From NCBI GenBank assembly GCA_050733935.1, contig JBOHUC010000157.1, positions 1-42,553 of the forward strand: a stretch of 42,553 nucleotides of DNA, written 5' to 3'. The DNA comes from JBOHUC01 sp050733935 (lineage in GTDB: Bacteria; Eisenbacteria; RBG-16-71-46; DASYSL01). Below are positions 1-8,081 of this stretch, piece after piece. The translations under genes were made by a program, and so were the position numbers. Within the stretch, counting starts at the first letter, position 1. Each line of letters begins with the position of its first letter. The notes below the pieces were generated by a model. It worked only from the letters and a program-made list of their open reading frames with translations. It was not told the DNA's origin and did no database searches.

Positions 1-57
1 CGCCTCGGCGAGCCGCGCGAGAACTTCCGCGAGCCTCCCCCCTTTCGTCCCGATCAC
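1..57 (-). CDS. Partial gene downstream of the helicase (N-terminus only)
   Basis: A GTG at 57 overlaps the helicase stop codon in a GTGA arrangement and opens a frame that runs off the window edge (begins MIGTKGGRLAEVLARLAEA). Only 19 residues are visible, so no family can be assigned. In Bacillus the YprA helicase is followed by the RNase H-like exonuclease YprB, and this could be its counterpart, but that is context-based inference only. The stop/start overlap suggests translational coupling to the helicase. Confidence 0.4.
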   Translation of the reverse strand, partial: MIGTKGGRLAEVLARLAEA

Positions 58-2480
58 GCGCGCACTCCGGCCGGTTCGAGGAGCGCTTCGAGCAGGAGGC
101 GCGTGGCCGCTTTGCTCGGCATCGGCCAGCCGTTCGACAGGTCGGGATCCTGCTGCTGCGCGGGCCTGAGAATCGGAAGCCCGACACACGACGGACAGCC
201 CTCACGGCACGGGCAATCACGAACCAGCGCAAGACAGGCCGCAAGCAGCTCCTCGAAGCGGTGGAACGCCTGCTCGGCGAAACCGAGGCCGCCCGGATAG
301 CGGTCGAACACGAAGAGCCCCTGTCTTCCCAGGTTCTTCGAATCGAGCACCGCTCCAATGTCGGCCGGATCGCACATCGCAAAGAGCGGCATGAGCGTGA
401 CCACGAGATTGCGCACGCCCGAGAGCGCTTCGCCCGGCGAGTGGCCCGCGCGTTTCACGGCGGCGCGGGCACCGGACGGCGGCACGAACCACACCGCGGC
501 CGTGTCGAGCGTGAGCCGGGGAAGATCGAGCGGCTTGTACCCGATCGAATCGAGCGAGTGGAAGCGCACCTTCTTCATGCCGACCGTGGCCCACGAAACG
601 GTGGCCTCGCCAAACGCGAGCTCGGCCCGGGTGCGCGCGGGCTCTCCCACCACGATGTTCGTGTCGAGAACGGGCTGCGTGTAGTAATCGACTTCCCGCG
701 GCTCGACGATCGCGGTTTTCATCTCGAGGTCGAGCTTCTGCACGAAATACGATCGCCCCTCGTGCAGGTAGATCGCCTCCGGATAGACGAGCTCGGGAGC
801 CGAGATCGCATCCACGGTTCCGAGCACTTCGTTGTGCTTCGTGCCGTCCACGATCGTGAACGTGTTGTCCGCGATCGTCCGCAGGTTGATCCGCCCCGCC
901 GGATAGTCGGTCGATGCCCAGAACCATCGTCCGTCGATTGCGCGCACCTGGCCGTCGTCCGCGAGCGCATCGAGGAGCTCGGCGGCCTGGGGACCGAACA
1001 GCGCGTCATCCGCGGGCGTCACCGGAAGCTCGTAGGCCGCGGACGCGAGGTGCCCGGCGAGCAGATACGGGTTGTGCGGATCGACGACCGCCGCTTCCGG
1101 CGTCTGCTCGAAGAAGTACTCGGGATGACGCATGAGGTACTGATCGATCGGATCGTTGTACGCGACGACGACGGCGAGCGCGGGATCCTGGCGCCGGCCC
1201 GCGCGTCCCGCCTGCTGCCACGTGCTCGCGATGGTCGGAGGAAACCCGACGAGGATCGCTGCGTCGAGCGAGCCTACGTCGATGCCGAGCTCGAGCGCGT
1301 TCGTGCTCACCACACCCGCAAGCTCGCCCGAGAAGAGCCGGCGCTCGATGTCGCGCCGCTCCTCGGGAAGGTAGCCGCTCCGGTACGGCGCGATGCGCGC
1401 GGCGAGTCCGGGCGAGCGCTCGACGAGAACCTCGCGCGCATAGCGATAGATGATCTCGGCCGTGACGCGCGCTTTCGCGAACACGATGGTCGACGCGCCC
1501 CGGCGCAGGAGATCCGCGAACATGCGCCCGCCGTCGGCGTTCGCGGACCGGCGCTCGAGCCGGTCGCGATCGAGAAAGCGCGGGTTCCAGAACGCGATCG
1601 TCCGGGGACCGCGCGGCGAGCCGTCGTCGGTCACGACTTCGACGGGCTCGCCGACCAGTGCCTGGGCAAGCTCGTCGGGATTCCGGATCGTGGCCGAGCA
1701 GCAGACGAACACGGGATTCGCCCCGTAGTGCTGCGCGATCCGCCGCAAACGACGCAGGACGAGGGCGACGTTCGAGCCGAAGATCCCGCGGTAGGTGTGG
1801 ATCTCGTCGACGACCACGACGGCAAGCCCGCGGAAGAAGCGCGCCCACTTCGCGTGGTACGGCAGGATCCCCTGATGGAGCATGTCCGGATTCGAGAGGA
1901 TCACGTTCCCTTGCTGGCGCAGCTTGCGTCGCGCGGCCACACTCGTGTCCCCGTCGTACACGCCGGGATGAATCCGCTCGCGGAACCCATCCCCGGCATC
2001 GAGCAGCCGTCCGAGGCTCTTCAACTGATCCTGTGCGAGAGCCTTGGTCGGGAACAGGTAGAGCGCATGCGCGTCGGGATTCGCGAGCAGGCGTTCGACG
2101 ACGGGCAGGTTGTACGCGAGCGTCTTCCCGCTCGCCGTTCCGGTGACGAGCACGACCGAGCGGCCGGCGCGCACGCAATCGATCGCGCGCGCCTGGTGGG
2201 TGTAGAGCTTTTCGATTCCGATTCCCGCGAGCGCGCGTGCGAGCGCGGGCGGGAGCGGACGATCCGGCTCCGCGTGCCGCGCGGGGCGCGAGGGAAGGTG
2301 CGCGACGTGCACGAGCTCGTCGTCGTAATCGCGCCGCGTCCGGAGCTCCTCGAGCCACCCGTCGAAATCGGGAGCGACACGCGTCCGCTCGAGGAGGTCA
2401 CTCGCGCGCGGATCCATCACATCGCGTTGCGGAGTTTTGGCGAGCGGCCGGATTCCGAAAGGCCCGGGAGAATCGATCAT
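54..2480 (-). CDS. DEAD/DEAH-box helicase with C-terminal DUF1998 (MrfA/YprA-like)
   Basis: An 808-residue superfamily 2 helicase. Walker A GTASGKT lies near residues 114-120 and motif II DEIH near 225-228. The helicase C-terminal domain contains a motif VI QQAGRAGR-type stretch. A DUF1998-like tail carries four cysteines (about 756, 758, 762, 765; CPC-x3-C-x2-C) that probably bind a metal. The family (B. subtilis MrfA/YprA) contains 3'-5' DNA helicases linked to repair of DNA damage, including mitomycin C lesions. The ATG at 2480 is chosen because the family N-terminus starts there; the open frame continues upstream only as an overlap with the lipoprotein gene. It begins 29 nt after that gene's stop, without a clear Shine-Dalgarno. 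Its position downstream of dinB suggests a DNA-repair setting. Confidence 0.9.
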   Translation of the reverse strand: MIDSPGPFGIRPLAKTPQRDVMDPRASDLLERTRVAPDFDGWLEELRTRRDYDDELVHVAHLPSRPARHAEPDRPLPPALARALAGIGIEKLYTHQARAIDCVRAGRSVVLVTGTASGKTLAYNLPVVERLLANPDAHALYLFPTKALAQDQLKSLGRLLDAGDGFRERIHPGVYDGDTSVAARRKLRQQGNVILSNPDMLHQGILPYHAKWARFFRGLAVVVVDEIHTYRGIFGSNVALVLRRLRRIAQHYGANPVFVCCSATIRNPDELAQALVGEPVEVVTDDGSPRGPRTIAFWNPRFLDRDRLERRSANADGGRMFADLLRRGASTIVFAKARVTAEIIYRYAREVLVERSPGLAARIAPYRSGYLPEERRDIERRLFSGELAGVVSTNALELGIDVGSLDAAILVGFPPTIASTWQQAGRAGRRQDPALAVVVAYNDPIDQYLMRHPEYFFEQTPEAAVVDPHNPYLLAGHLASAAYELPVTPADDALFGPQAAELLDALADDGQVRAIDGRWFWASTDYPAGRINLRTIADNTFTIVDGTKHNEVLGTVDAISAPELVYPEAIYLHEGRSYFVQKLDLEMKTAIVEPREVDYYTQPVLDTNIVVGEPARTRAELAFGEATVSWATVGMKKVRFHSLDSIGYKPLDLPRLTLDTAAVWFVPPSGARAAVKRAGHSPGEALSGVRNLVVTLMPLFAMCDPADIGAVLDSKNLGRQGLFVFDRYPGGLGFAEQAFHRFEELLAACLALVRDCPCREGCPSCVGLPILRPAQQQDPDLSNGWPMPSKAATRLLLEALLEPAGVRA

Positions 2481-2509
2481 GGCGGTCGGCGCGGGCCCGT
2501 TTGGGATCG

Positions 2510-3712
2510 CTACTCGATGACGACGCGCGTCGGGCGAAGGTCGGAGACGACCCAGCCGTCCCCGCGGGGCTCGAACGAAACCTCGATCGCCTCGCCCGGG
2601 GCCCCTCTCGTCCGTCGATAGCGCTGGGTCAGATCTTCGGGCAGCGTGCCCGGAGCCGCGCGGAACGGCCCTCCCGGCCGGTCGAGTCCGAGCGAGATCG
2701 CCTGATCGATCACATCGGGCCCGGTCGAGTACGGGAGCGCGTCCTGCGGCAGCCCGGTGCTCACGGCGTGCACGAACGAGACGAACGTAGCGTAAGGCGT
2801 GTTCGCGATGCGCTCGTCGGACAGCGTCCAGGCCGTTCCGCTGTAACGGTAGCGCTGCACGCGCTCGAGATGTGGACACGTCGGGCAGTCGTCGAACATG
2901 GGATCGCGCGCCCCCGCTCCGCGCACGACGAGGGCCGGCGGCACCCCCGGCTCGAACGAAGCGCTGTCGACCGCGACCGGAAGCACCTGGTTCGAACGCA
3001 CGTCGAAACGCGATCCGCGCGCCGATCGCTTCCCGAGCGCGACCTCGAGCCCGCCGCGGCCACGCGGTCGCGCCCATGCCGACGCGAGTCCGGTTGCGTC
3101 CTTGTCCGCGTACGTGAGGAGGCGGCCCCGCGCCTCGGGTCCGTAGCGCGCAATCGAGGGAGCCTTGGCCGGCAACGGCTGGAGAATCGGCTCGGCGGAC
3201 GAATTCTTCGGATCGGGCCACGCCCAGAACTCGGTCTGGGCACTCGCCGATCCAAGCGGATCGGAGAGCACGACCTGCCAGAGCGGAGCCGGACCGTCCG
3301 CAACCTCGATGCGTGCGGCCAGACCGACTGCTCCGAGTCGCCTCTCGATCTCCGACGCGGCCGGGAGCGACTGCTCCGAAGCACGCGGCAGCTGCTCGGC
3401 GCGAGCGCCATCGTCGGCGGCATCCGCATCGGAGGCGAGCCCGCTCCAGACCGCCGAGAACGATCGCCGGGCGAACACGGCCGCCGTGTCCGCACGCTTC
3501 GCGTTGCCGCTCGACCATCCATCGCGCGCCTGTCGCGCCCACTCGGCGAGCGAGTCGGCCGAAGTCTCGCCTTCGTCGTCGTGCGCGATCTCGCCTTCCC
3601 TCGGGGGATCGATGCGGTCCGAGCCGCACCCGCCGAGCACGAGCACGAGCGCAACCCCGAACGCAAGAACCGGAGCGAGAGCGCGCGCGAACCGCCGGTC
3701 CCATCGTTTCAT
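2510..3712 (-). CDS. Predicted lipoprotein of unknown function
   Basis: A 400-residue protein starting MKRWDRRF with a hydrophobic signal and a lipobox LGGC (Cys29), so a lipid-anchored envelope protein is expected. No family was recognised. Its C-terminal part (motif YATFVSFVHAVS, then a closing GWVVSDLRP segment) resembles the neighbouring upstream protein (FATFVLFLRALE, then HWVVDSLIA), so the two look like diverged paralogues. A DDCPTCPH segment could bind metal or form a disulfide. The start ATG overlaps the stop of the preceding gene as ATGA (3709-3712), indicating coupled translation. The function is unknown. Confidence 0.75.
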   Translation of the reverse strand: MKRWDRRFARALAPVLAFGVALVLVLGGCGSDRIDPPREGEIAHDDEGETSADSLAEWARQARDGWSSGNAKRADTAAVFARRSFSAVWSGLASDADAADDGARAEQLPRASEQSLPAASEIERRLGAVGLAARIEVADGPAPLWQVVLSDPLGSASAQTEFWAWPDPKNSSAEPILQPLPAKAPSIARYGPEARGRLLTYADKDATGLASAWARPRGRGGLEVALGKRSARGSRFDVRSNQVLPVAVDSASFEPGVPPALVVRGAGARDPMFDDCPTCPHLERVQRYRYSGTAWTLSDERIANTPYATFVSFVHAVSTGLPQDALPYSTGPDVIDQAISLGLDRPGGPFRAAPGTLPEDLTQRYRRTRGAPGEAIEVSFEPRGDGWVVSDLRPTRVVIE

Positions 3713-4914
3713 CTCGTGCCTCCGCTCTTTCCCGTGCCGGAAGTCTTCGAGGCGGCCGGCGGACCCGCGGGCGTGGCGATCAGGCTGTCGACGACCCAGT
3801 GGCCTTCCACCGCCTTCATCCAGACGTCGAGACTGCGGTCGAGATTCGGGGGAGTTCCGTACGCAAAACGCATCCGGTGATCCCACGAGCTCGGCTTCGC
3901 CTCCTGCTTGAACTGCCACGAGTCCTTTTGTTTGAACGAGCCGAGGCGGAGGGTGTTCGCACGCGTCACGATCGTCGAGGTCGATGAGAGCGTGCGCGCG
4001 AGCGAGAGCTCTTTGGTCTCGAGCGCGCGCAGGAACAGGACGAACGTCGCAAACGGGCTTGCGACCGTGCGTCGCTCGAGGAGCTCGAAGCCCTTGTCCG
4101 AGCGGTGAAACGTGCGTTCGGACACGAGCGGCGGCAGGGCCGTGTCATCGATGAACCGAGGATCCGGGGCCGACTCGGTCCAGCTCACGAGCTCGGGAAC
4201 GGCGTCGTGATCGAGGTCGACGAAGCGCGCCGGTCCCGGGCCGCCGAGATCGACGTCCTTTCGGCCCTTCTGGATCACGCCCCAGAATTCCGCGAGCCGC
4301 GAGATCCGGAGCATGGTGAAGAAGCCCTGGCGGCCGTCGCCGCTCCGAAGATAGTCGACGAGTCCCATCTCGTACGGAGCGACGTCGATGCCCGTCCACC
4401 AGACGTCCATCTGGATGCGGCGCCCGCCGGTCAGGCGGAGGGTCTGCTCGAACAGCTCGTTTCCCCGCCACCAGAAGAGGAACGTCACGCACGCGTAGCC
4501 GGGAAACGTGGGATTGAAGAACGTGACCGCACAGAACTGCGGAAGCTCGGGATCCTGCGCGAACTCGGCGTCGACATGGAGCGAATCAAAAGTCGCGAGC
4601 ACGCCGTGCGCGCCCGACATCTGGCGGGGACCGAGGGCCTCGAAGTGACGGCGTGCGATCCGGCTCAGGAGGCGGAACGCTCGGGCCTCCCGGGGACCGA
4701 TCGAGTCGGACTTGCTCTCGGAGAGCAGCGCCCGCGCTTCGAGCGCCCATGCCTGCGCGGAGTCGAGCCCGACCGGGCGCCAGGGCTCGGGGACACGCTG
4801 GATCGTGGGCTGTGCGGCCGCGGCAGCCGGGAGGATCGCCAGGGCCGCGATCGCGACCGCCGCGAAGGCCGTGACCGCCGCCAGCGCCGTGAGTGCGAGG
4901 ACGGGCCTCGTCAC
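3709..4914 (-). CDS. Secreted protein of unknown function
   Basis: A 401-residue protein with a long alanine-rich signal sequence (about residues 1-32, ending AAAAAQ). A GTG start at 4914 overlaps the DUF72 stop codon as GTGA. The body has an FDSLHVDAEF segment and an FVDLDHDAVPELVSW segment like the aspartate-rich loops of FG-GAP/VCBS repeat proteins. It is probably an extracytoplasmic protein. It shares a C-terminal pattern with the lipoprotein encoded directly downstream. No enzyme motif was recognised. The position between a DUF72 gene and a lipoprotein gene does not reveal the role. Confidence 0.7.
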   Translation of the reverse strand: MTRPVLALTALAAVTAFAAVAIAALAILPAAAAAQPTIQRVPEPWRPVGLDSAQAWALEARALLSESKSDSIGPREARAFRLLSRIARRHFEALGPRQMSGAHGVLATFDSLHVDAEFAQDPELPQFCAVTFFNPTFPGYACVTFLFWWRGNELFEQTLRLTGGRRIQMDVWWTGIDVAPYEMGLVDYLRSGDGRQGFFTMLRISRLAEFWGVIQKGRKDVDLGGPGPARFVDLDHDAVPELVSWTESAPDPRFIDDTALPPLVSERTFHRSDKGFELLERRTVASPFATFVLFLRALETKELSLARTLSSTSTIVTRANTLRLGSFKQKDSWQFKQEAKPSSWDHRMRFAYGTPPNLDRSLDVWMKAVEGHWVVDSLIATPAGPPAASKTSGTGKSGGTR

Positions 4915-5723
4915 CGCACCACCGCCGTCAGATCCTGTTGCAGCATGTCGCGCATGAGGAGCGCGTTTCGGGCGGCCTGCCCTGCGTGACAGTTGTTGAA
5001 GAACACGTAGACCTTGCTCGAGCGCTCGGCCAGTTCGCGGATCTTCCGCACCCACTCCTTGAGCTCCTCGCGCGAATAGTCGTAGTCGTAGCGATCGCCG
5101 CCGCCCCGGCCCCACCACGTCTCTTTGTTCCGGCCGTGGAGTCGCACGTACGCCGTCTCGCCGGTGACCCGGGCCTCGGCTGGAACGAGCCCGGGGAGCT
5201 CCGGTTCGTCCACGGAACAATAGCCGATGCCCCGCTCCATGAGGAATGCAAACACCTCGTCACGGAGCCAGGAGGCGTGGCGGAACTCGACGAACAAGGG
5301 CCCGTCCTCGGCCAGCTCGCCGTGCAGAAGCTCGAGCCGCTTGCGCGCGGCGAGCGTCGGCCGGAACGCCCACGGAAACTGAAGGAGCGTCCCGCGGAAC
5401 TTCCCGGCGGCCTTGAGCGGCTCGAGACACTCGTGGAACGCACGAAAATCCGCCGGCGGCGGCGGCGCCTTCTCGTGGGTCATCGTGCGATGCGCCTTGA
5501 CCACGAACTCGAACCCGGGCGGGGTCTTCCGGTCGAGCTGCTCCATCGTCCGGGGCGGCGGGATTCCGTAGTACGTCGAGTTCACTTCGACCGCGGTGAA
5601 GCGCTCGGCGTAGTGCGCGAGCATGTCGGTCTTGCGGGTGCCCGCCGGATAGAACGGCCCGACCCAGTCGTCGAACGAGAAGCCCGAAGTCCCGAGGACG
5701 ACCGGAGTCGCAGGAGCGTTCAT
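4911..5723 (-). CDS. DUF72 domain protein (YecE-like)
   Basis: A 270-residue protein covering a complete DUF72 TIM-barrel. It opens with GTSGFSFDDWVGPFYP and contains the typical FTAVEVNSTYYGIP, FVVKAHRTMTHEK, FVEFRHASW, YVRLHGRN and VYVFFNNCHAGQAARNA segments. The molecular function of DUF72 is not established. The ATG at 5723 follows the dinB stop (TGA at 5726-5724) with no intervening base, so the two are probably co-translated. Its GTGA overlap with the next gene extends the operon. Confidence 0.9.
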   Translation of the reverse strand: MNAPATPVVLGTSGFSFDDWVGPFYPAGTRKTDMLAHYAERFTAVEVNSTYYGIPPPRTMEQLDRKTPPGFEFVVKAHRTMTHEKAPPPPADFRAFHECLEPLKAAGKFRGTLLQFPWAFRPTLAARKRLELLHGELAEDGPLFVEFRHASWLRDEVFAFLMERGIGYCSVDEPELPGLVPAEARVTGETAYVRLHGRNKETWWGRGGGDRYDYDYSREELKEWVRKIRELAERSSKVYVFFNNCHAGQAARNALLMRDMLQQDLTAVVR

Positions 5724-6884
5724 TCAGCGGAGCGCTGCCGCACGCAGCAACGAGCGCTCCCCCCAGTGATCCCGCACGCGGTCGACCTCGCGCGTGAGGG
5801 CGCGGGCGCGCCGTTCGGACGCGAAGATGGACGGTTGCTCCGTGCCGCCCGATTTTTCGAGACCCGCCATGGTCACTCCCAGGAGTCGGACGGCCCTCCG
5901 GTCCCGGTTTTCGCGCAGGAGCTTGCGGGCGATCGACGCGAGGATGCGCTCGTCGTCTGTGTGGGTCGCGAGCGCGCGCTGCCGGAGGAGGGTTTCGAAA
6001 TCGGAATAGCGCAGTTTGAGCACGACGATTCTCCCCTGGTAACCCTCCTTGCGCATCCGGCGTGCGACCTGATCGGACAGCCGCACCAAAAGGCCTTCGA
6101 GCACTTCGGAGTCCGTCTGATCGGCGAGCAGCGTGAACTCGTGCCCCATGGATTTCGCATCCACGCCTTCATAGTAGGGAAGGACCGGACTCGTGTCCTC
6201 TCCCCACGCCGCGATCTTCATGCGCGGACCGTTGACGCCGAACGCGGCCGCGAGCCGTTCGGCCGGATAGTGGGCGAGATCGCCGACCGTCCGAACGCCG
6301 AGACGTGCGAGGGCGGCGGACGTCTGCGCACCGATCCCCCACAGGTCGTCCGTCGGAAGCGACCAGAACCGCCGCCGGAACGTGTCCGCGTCGAGCATCG
6401 TGAGCCCGCGCGGTTTCTGAATCCCGGAAGCCATCTTCGCGACCAGCTTGTTCGGACCGATCCCGATCGTCGCTGAGAGCCCGAGTCGTTCCCGGACCCA
6501 GCGCTGGATGGTCTCGGCCGCCGCGCGAACGGTGTCAGGATTGCGATCGAATGGGGTTCCGGCCAGATCGAGGAAGGCTTCGTCGATGCTGAACGGCTCG
6601 ACGGCGGGCGTGATCCGTTTGTAGATCTCGAGCAGATAGAGGGAGACCGAGCGGTATTTTTCGGGCTGTCCCTCGAGGAAGACCCCTTCGGGACAGCGGC
6701 GTCGCGCTTCCGAGGTCGGCATCCCGGCTTCGACGCCGAATTCCCGCGCCTCGTAGGAGGCGGTCGCGACGGTCCCCCTCCGGTCGGGATCTCCGCACAC
6801 CACGACCGGTCGGCCGCGCAGGCGTGGATCGGACGCCTGTTCCACCGCTGCGAAGAATGCGTCCATGTCCACGTGCAGGATCAT
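5724..6884 (-). CDS. dinB: DNA polymerase IV (Y-family translesion polymerase)
   Basis: A 386-residue Y-family polymerase. The metal-binding acidic residues are visible: D6/D8 in HVDMDAFF and D101/E102 in SIDEAFLDL. These are followed by the steric-gate region SYEAREFGV, the helix-hairpin-helix thumb (LWGIGAQTSAALARLGV) and a little-finger domain. The C-terminus lacks an obvious beta-clamp-binding QL-x-LF motif. The enzyme copies damaged templates with low fidelity. The ATG at 6884 fits the family N-terminus; GATAGT lies seven bases upstream and no Shine-Dalgarno is visible, so a leaderless message is possible. No LexA box was found directly upstream, but lexA and a LexA-box-bearing gene lie upstream on the same strand. 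Confidence 0.95.
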   Translation of the reverse strand: MILHVDMDAFFAAVEQASDPRLRGRPVVVCGDPDRRGTVATASYEAREFGVEAGMPTSEARRRCPEGVFLEGQPEKYRSVSLYLLEIYKRITPAVEPFSIDEAFLDLAGTPFDRNPDTVRAAAETIQRWVRERLGLSATIGIGPNKLVAKMASGIQKPRGLTMLDADTFRRRFWSLPTDDLWGIGAQTSAALARLGVRTVGDLAHYPAERLAAAFGVNGPRMKIAAWGEDTSPVLPYYEGVDAKSMGHEFTLLADQTDSEVLEGLLVRLSDQVARRMRKEGYQGRIVVLKLRYSDFETLLRQRALATHTDDERILASIARKLLRENRDRRAVRLLGVTMAGLEKSGGTEQPSIFASERRARALTREVDRVRDHWGERSLLRAAALR

Positions 6885-7236
6885 TGGAATCACTATCCAA
6901 ATCGCAACCCGGGATCGGGAGTCTGCCGGCGAGGGGTCCCCACCCGGATCGCACAGCATCCTTGACCCGCACGGCAGATCGTCCCGACTCCCGGATTTGC
7001 TCTAGTGAGTGGCGGAGGATGGGAGCACTCGGCGGCTCGGACAATCGTCGGCTCGCCGTCACGCACGTCGGTACTGGATATCTCAGTCTCGCCTCCTCAA
7101 CTCGCCGGCGAGTGCTCCCCTCCTCCGCTCGTCACGATCAACATCACCCCTACATCCACACCCGACCCGAGCCCGAGGCGAGCCGACGATTGTCTGAGCC
7201 GCCGAGGGCCTCCACCCTCTCCTTAAACCAGAACGT
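6885..7236. repeat. Intergenic region with large nested inverted repeats
   Basis: This 352 bp spacer between the DUF6504 gene and dinB has no convincing gene. The arm at 7028-7057 is repeated in reverse complement at 7177-7206 with one mismatch in 30; weaker matching extends outward to about 7014 and 7222. A second pair, 7005-7036 with 7105-7137, is roughly 80-85 percent complementary, so the first arm could pair with either partner. The rest looks like ordinary GC-rich spacer. It could be a MITE or REP-like remnant, a site for a hairpin-binding protein, or a structured leader of the dinB message. Confidence 0.7.
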
Positions 7237-7488
7237 TCAACCATCCATCCACACGCGGCACAATCTCCAGCGCGTCTTCTCGATGTCGTAGGCGAGCTCG
7301 AAGTAGTCGCTGTTGTCCGCGAGCACCGCGTAATAGCGGACCGGGCCGATGCCTTCTTCGCGCAGCCATTCCCCCGTCACTTTGCTCACCTTGACGACCC
7401 GGTTTCGCCATTTGAAGCGCAGCGGCCTGAGCTTTCCTTCGGCAAAGACCGTGATGACGTCGATCGGCTGATTGAGGGCCTCCAACAT
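7237..7488 (-). CDS. DUF6504 family protein
   Basis: An 83-residue protein with the pattern of DUF6504: a start near PIDVITVFAEGKLRPLRFKW, then RVVKVSKV, then a C-terminal YFELAYDIEKTRWRLCRVW. This family is, as far as I recall, often encoded beside DinB/ImuB-type polymerases; its function is unknown. The ATG at 7488 is preferred because GGGAGA sits eight bases upstream. An in-frame ATG at 7533 (98 residues) has no ribosome-binding site. The chosen start and its binding site lie inside a strong hairpin (7486-7560). It is 73 nt downstream of the transposase-like gene on the same strand. Confidence 0.8.
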   Translation of the reverse strand: MLEALNQPIDVITVFAEGKLRPLRFKWRNRVVKVSKVTGEWLREEGIGPVRYYAVLADNSDYFELAYDIEKTRWRLCRVWMDG

Positions 7489-7560
7489 GGTCGAAGTCTC
7501 CCGTTCGAGGAGCAGACGCCGGCTGTGGAGCATTTCGAACGGGAGAACTTCGAGACCATG
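7486..7560 (-). promoter_or_regulatory. mRNA hairpin covering the DUF6504 start
   Basis: Arms 7534-7560 and 7486-7509 are complementary over 23 base pairs, interrupted only by bulges of two bases and one base, with a 24-base loop. On the minus-strand transcript the 3' arm contains the GGGAGA ribosome-binding site and the ATG of the DUF6504 gene. The 5' arm begins directly after the stop codon of the transposase-like gene. Translation initiation of DUF6504 would therefore be blocked unless the stem is opened, for example by ribosomes finishing the upstream gene or starting at the loop-proximal ATG at 7533. Confidence 0.65.
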
Positions 7561-7561
7561 C

Positions 7562-8026
7562 TCAGGCCGGCACTCCCTCGTCTCCTGCGAGCGACATGCG
7601 ATCGACCAGGCGGGCGAGCTGTCCCGCGCTGACCGTCGCGAGCGCGTATCGATCGTTCCACGCCAGATGTCCGCCCAGCGCGATCCTGAGATCGGGGCAG
7701 CGACGGAACAGGAGCAGTGCGCTGCGTCCCTTGAGCTCGCGCACGACCGTGGCGGCGAGCTGCGAAGGCCTGAGACTCACGACGAGCTTGACCTGCGTGG
7801 GAGTGATCGCGAGCGCCTGGAGCTGGATTCCCCGCTCGCGACACAGCTCCTCGAGAATGTTCCGCAACGACTGAGCCCTGCGGCCGACGAGAACGGGGGA
7901 TCGTCCGCGCGTGCTCCACGACAGGTGGTAGTGGAGACGGGCCACACAGACGCGCTGCCATGCACGCGGGAGAACGGAATCATCGGTGGCCGGCTGGCCG
8001 GGAAGTGAGAATGCGATGCTCGTCAT
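7562..8026 (-). CDS. IS200/IS605 TnpA-fold protein lacking catalytic residues
   Basis: A 154-residue protein of the length and order of a Y1 (IS200-type) transposase. It has a VCVARLHYHLSWST strand, a VLVGRRAQSLRNILEEL helix, RGIQLQALAI, KGRSALLLFRRCPDLR (family: KGRSSR-LR-EFP-L) and GGHLAWNDRYALATVS (family: LWS-GYFVATVG). The HUH metal motif is replaced: the usual DHVHLL is TQVKLV (Gln78, Lys80). No tyrosine follows the ATVS segment where the catalytic Tyr should be. It cannot be an active HUH nuclease by the known mechanism. The ATG at 8026 has GAGGAG six bases upstream, and a LexA-box-like site lies 42 bp upstream. Its place between lexA and DUF6504/dinB suggests a domesticated DNA-binding role in the damage response. 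Confidence 0.8.
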   Translation of the reverse strand: MTSIAFSLPGQPATDDSVLPRAWQRVCVARLHYHLSWSTRGRSPVLVGRRAQSLRNILEELCRERGIQLQALAITPTQVKLVVSLRPSQLAATVVRELKGRSALLLFRRCPDLRIALGGHLAWNDRYALATVSAGQLARLVDRMSLAGDEGVPA

Positions 8027-8067
8027 GGCGATCTCCTCGGTGACGCGGGGGCTCGGGGGCTCGGACT

Positions 8068-8081
8068 TGAACATTTGTGCA
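8068..8081 (-). promoter_or_regulatory. Putative LexA box upstream of the TnpA-like gene
   Basis: TGAAC-ATTT-GTGCA matches the Fibrobacter-type LexA consensus TGCNCN4GTGCA at all but one position. It shares a 19-base context with the site in front of lexA (TTG, A or C, AC, three variable bases, then TGTGCAGTCG; 15 of 19 identical). It lies 42 bp upstream of the chosen ATG. No good -35/-10 pair is obvious around it. Confidence 0.6.

Noticed and set aside
261..2621. 786-residue plus-strand open frame opposite the helicase
   Set aside because: Shadow frame of the helicase; no motifs.
2481..3704. Upstream extension of the helicase frame to 1216 residues
   Set aside because: The extra 408 residues are Arg/Ala-rich and overlap the lipoprotein gene; the helicase family N-terminus is found at 2480.
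7005..7226. Small open frames across the inverted-repeat spacer
   Set aside because: Ser/Pro/Arg-rich, no ribosome-binding site, and their sequence is dictated by the inverted repeats.
7489..7533. ATG at 7533 as start of the DUF6504 gene
   Set aside because: No Shine-Dalgarno and the extra 15 residues do not resemble the family; kept only as a possible element in opening the hairpin.
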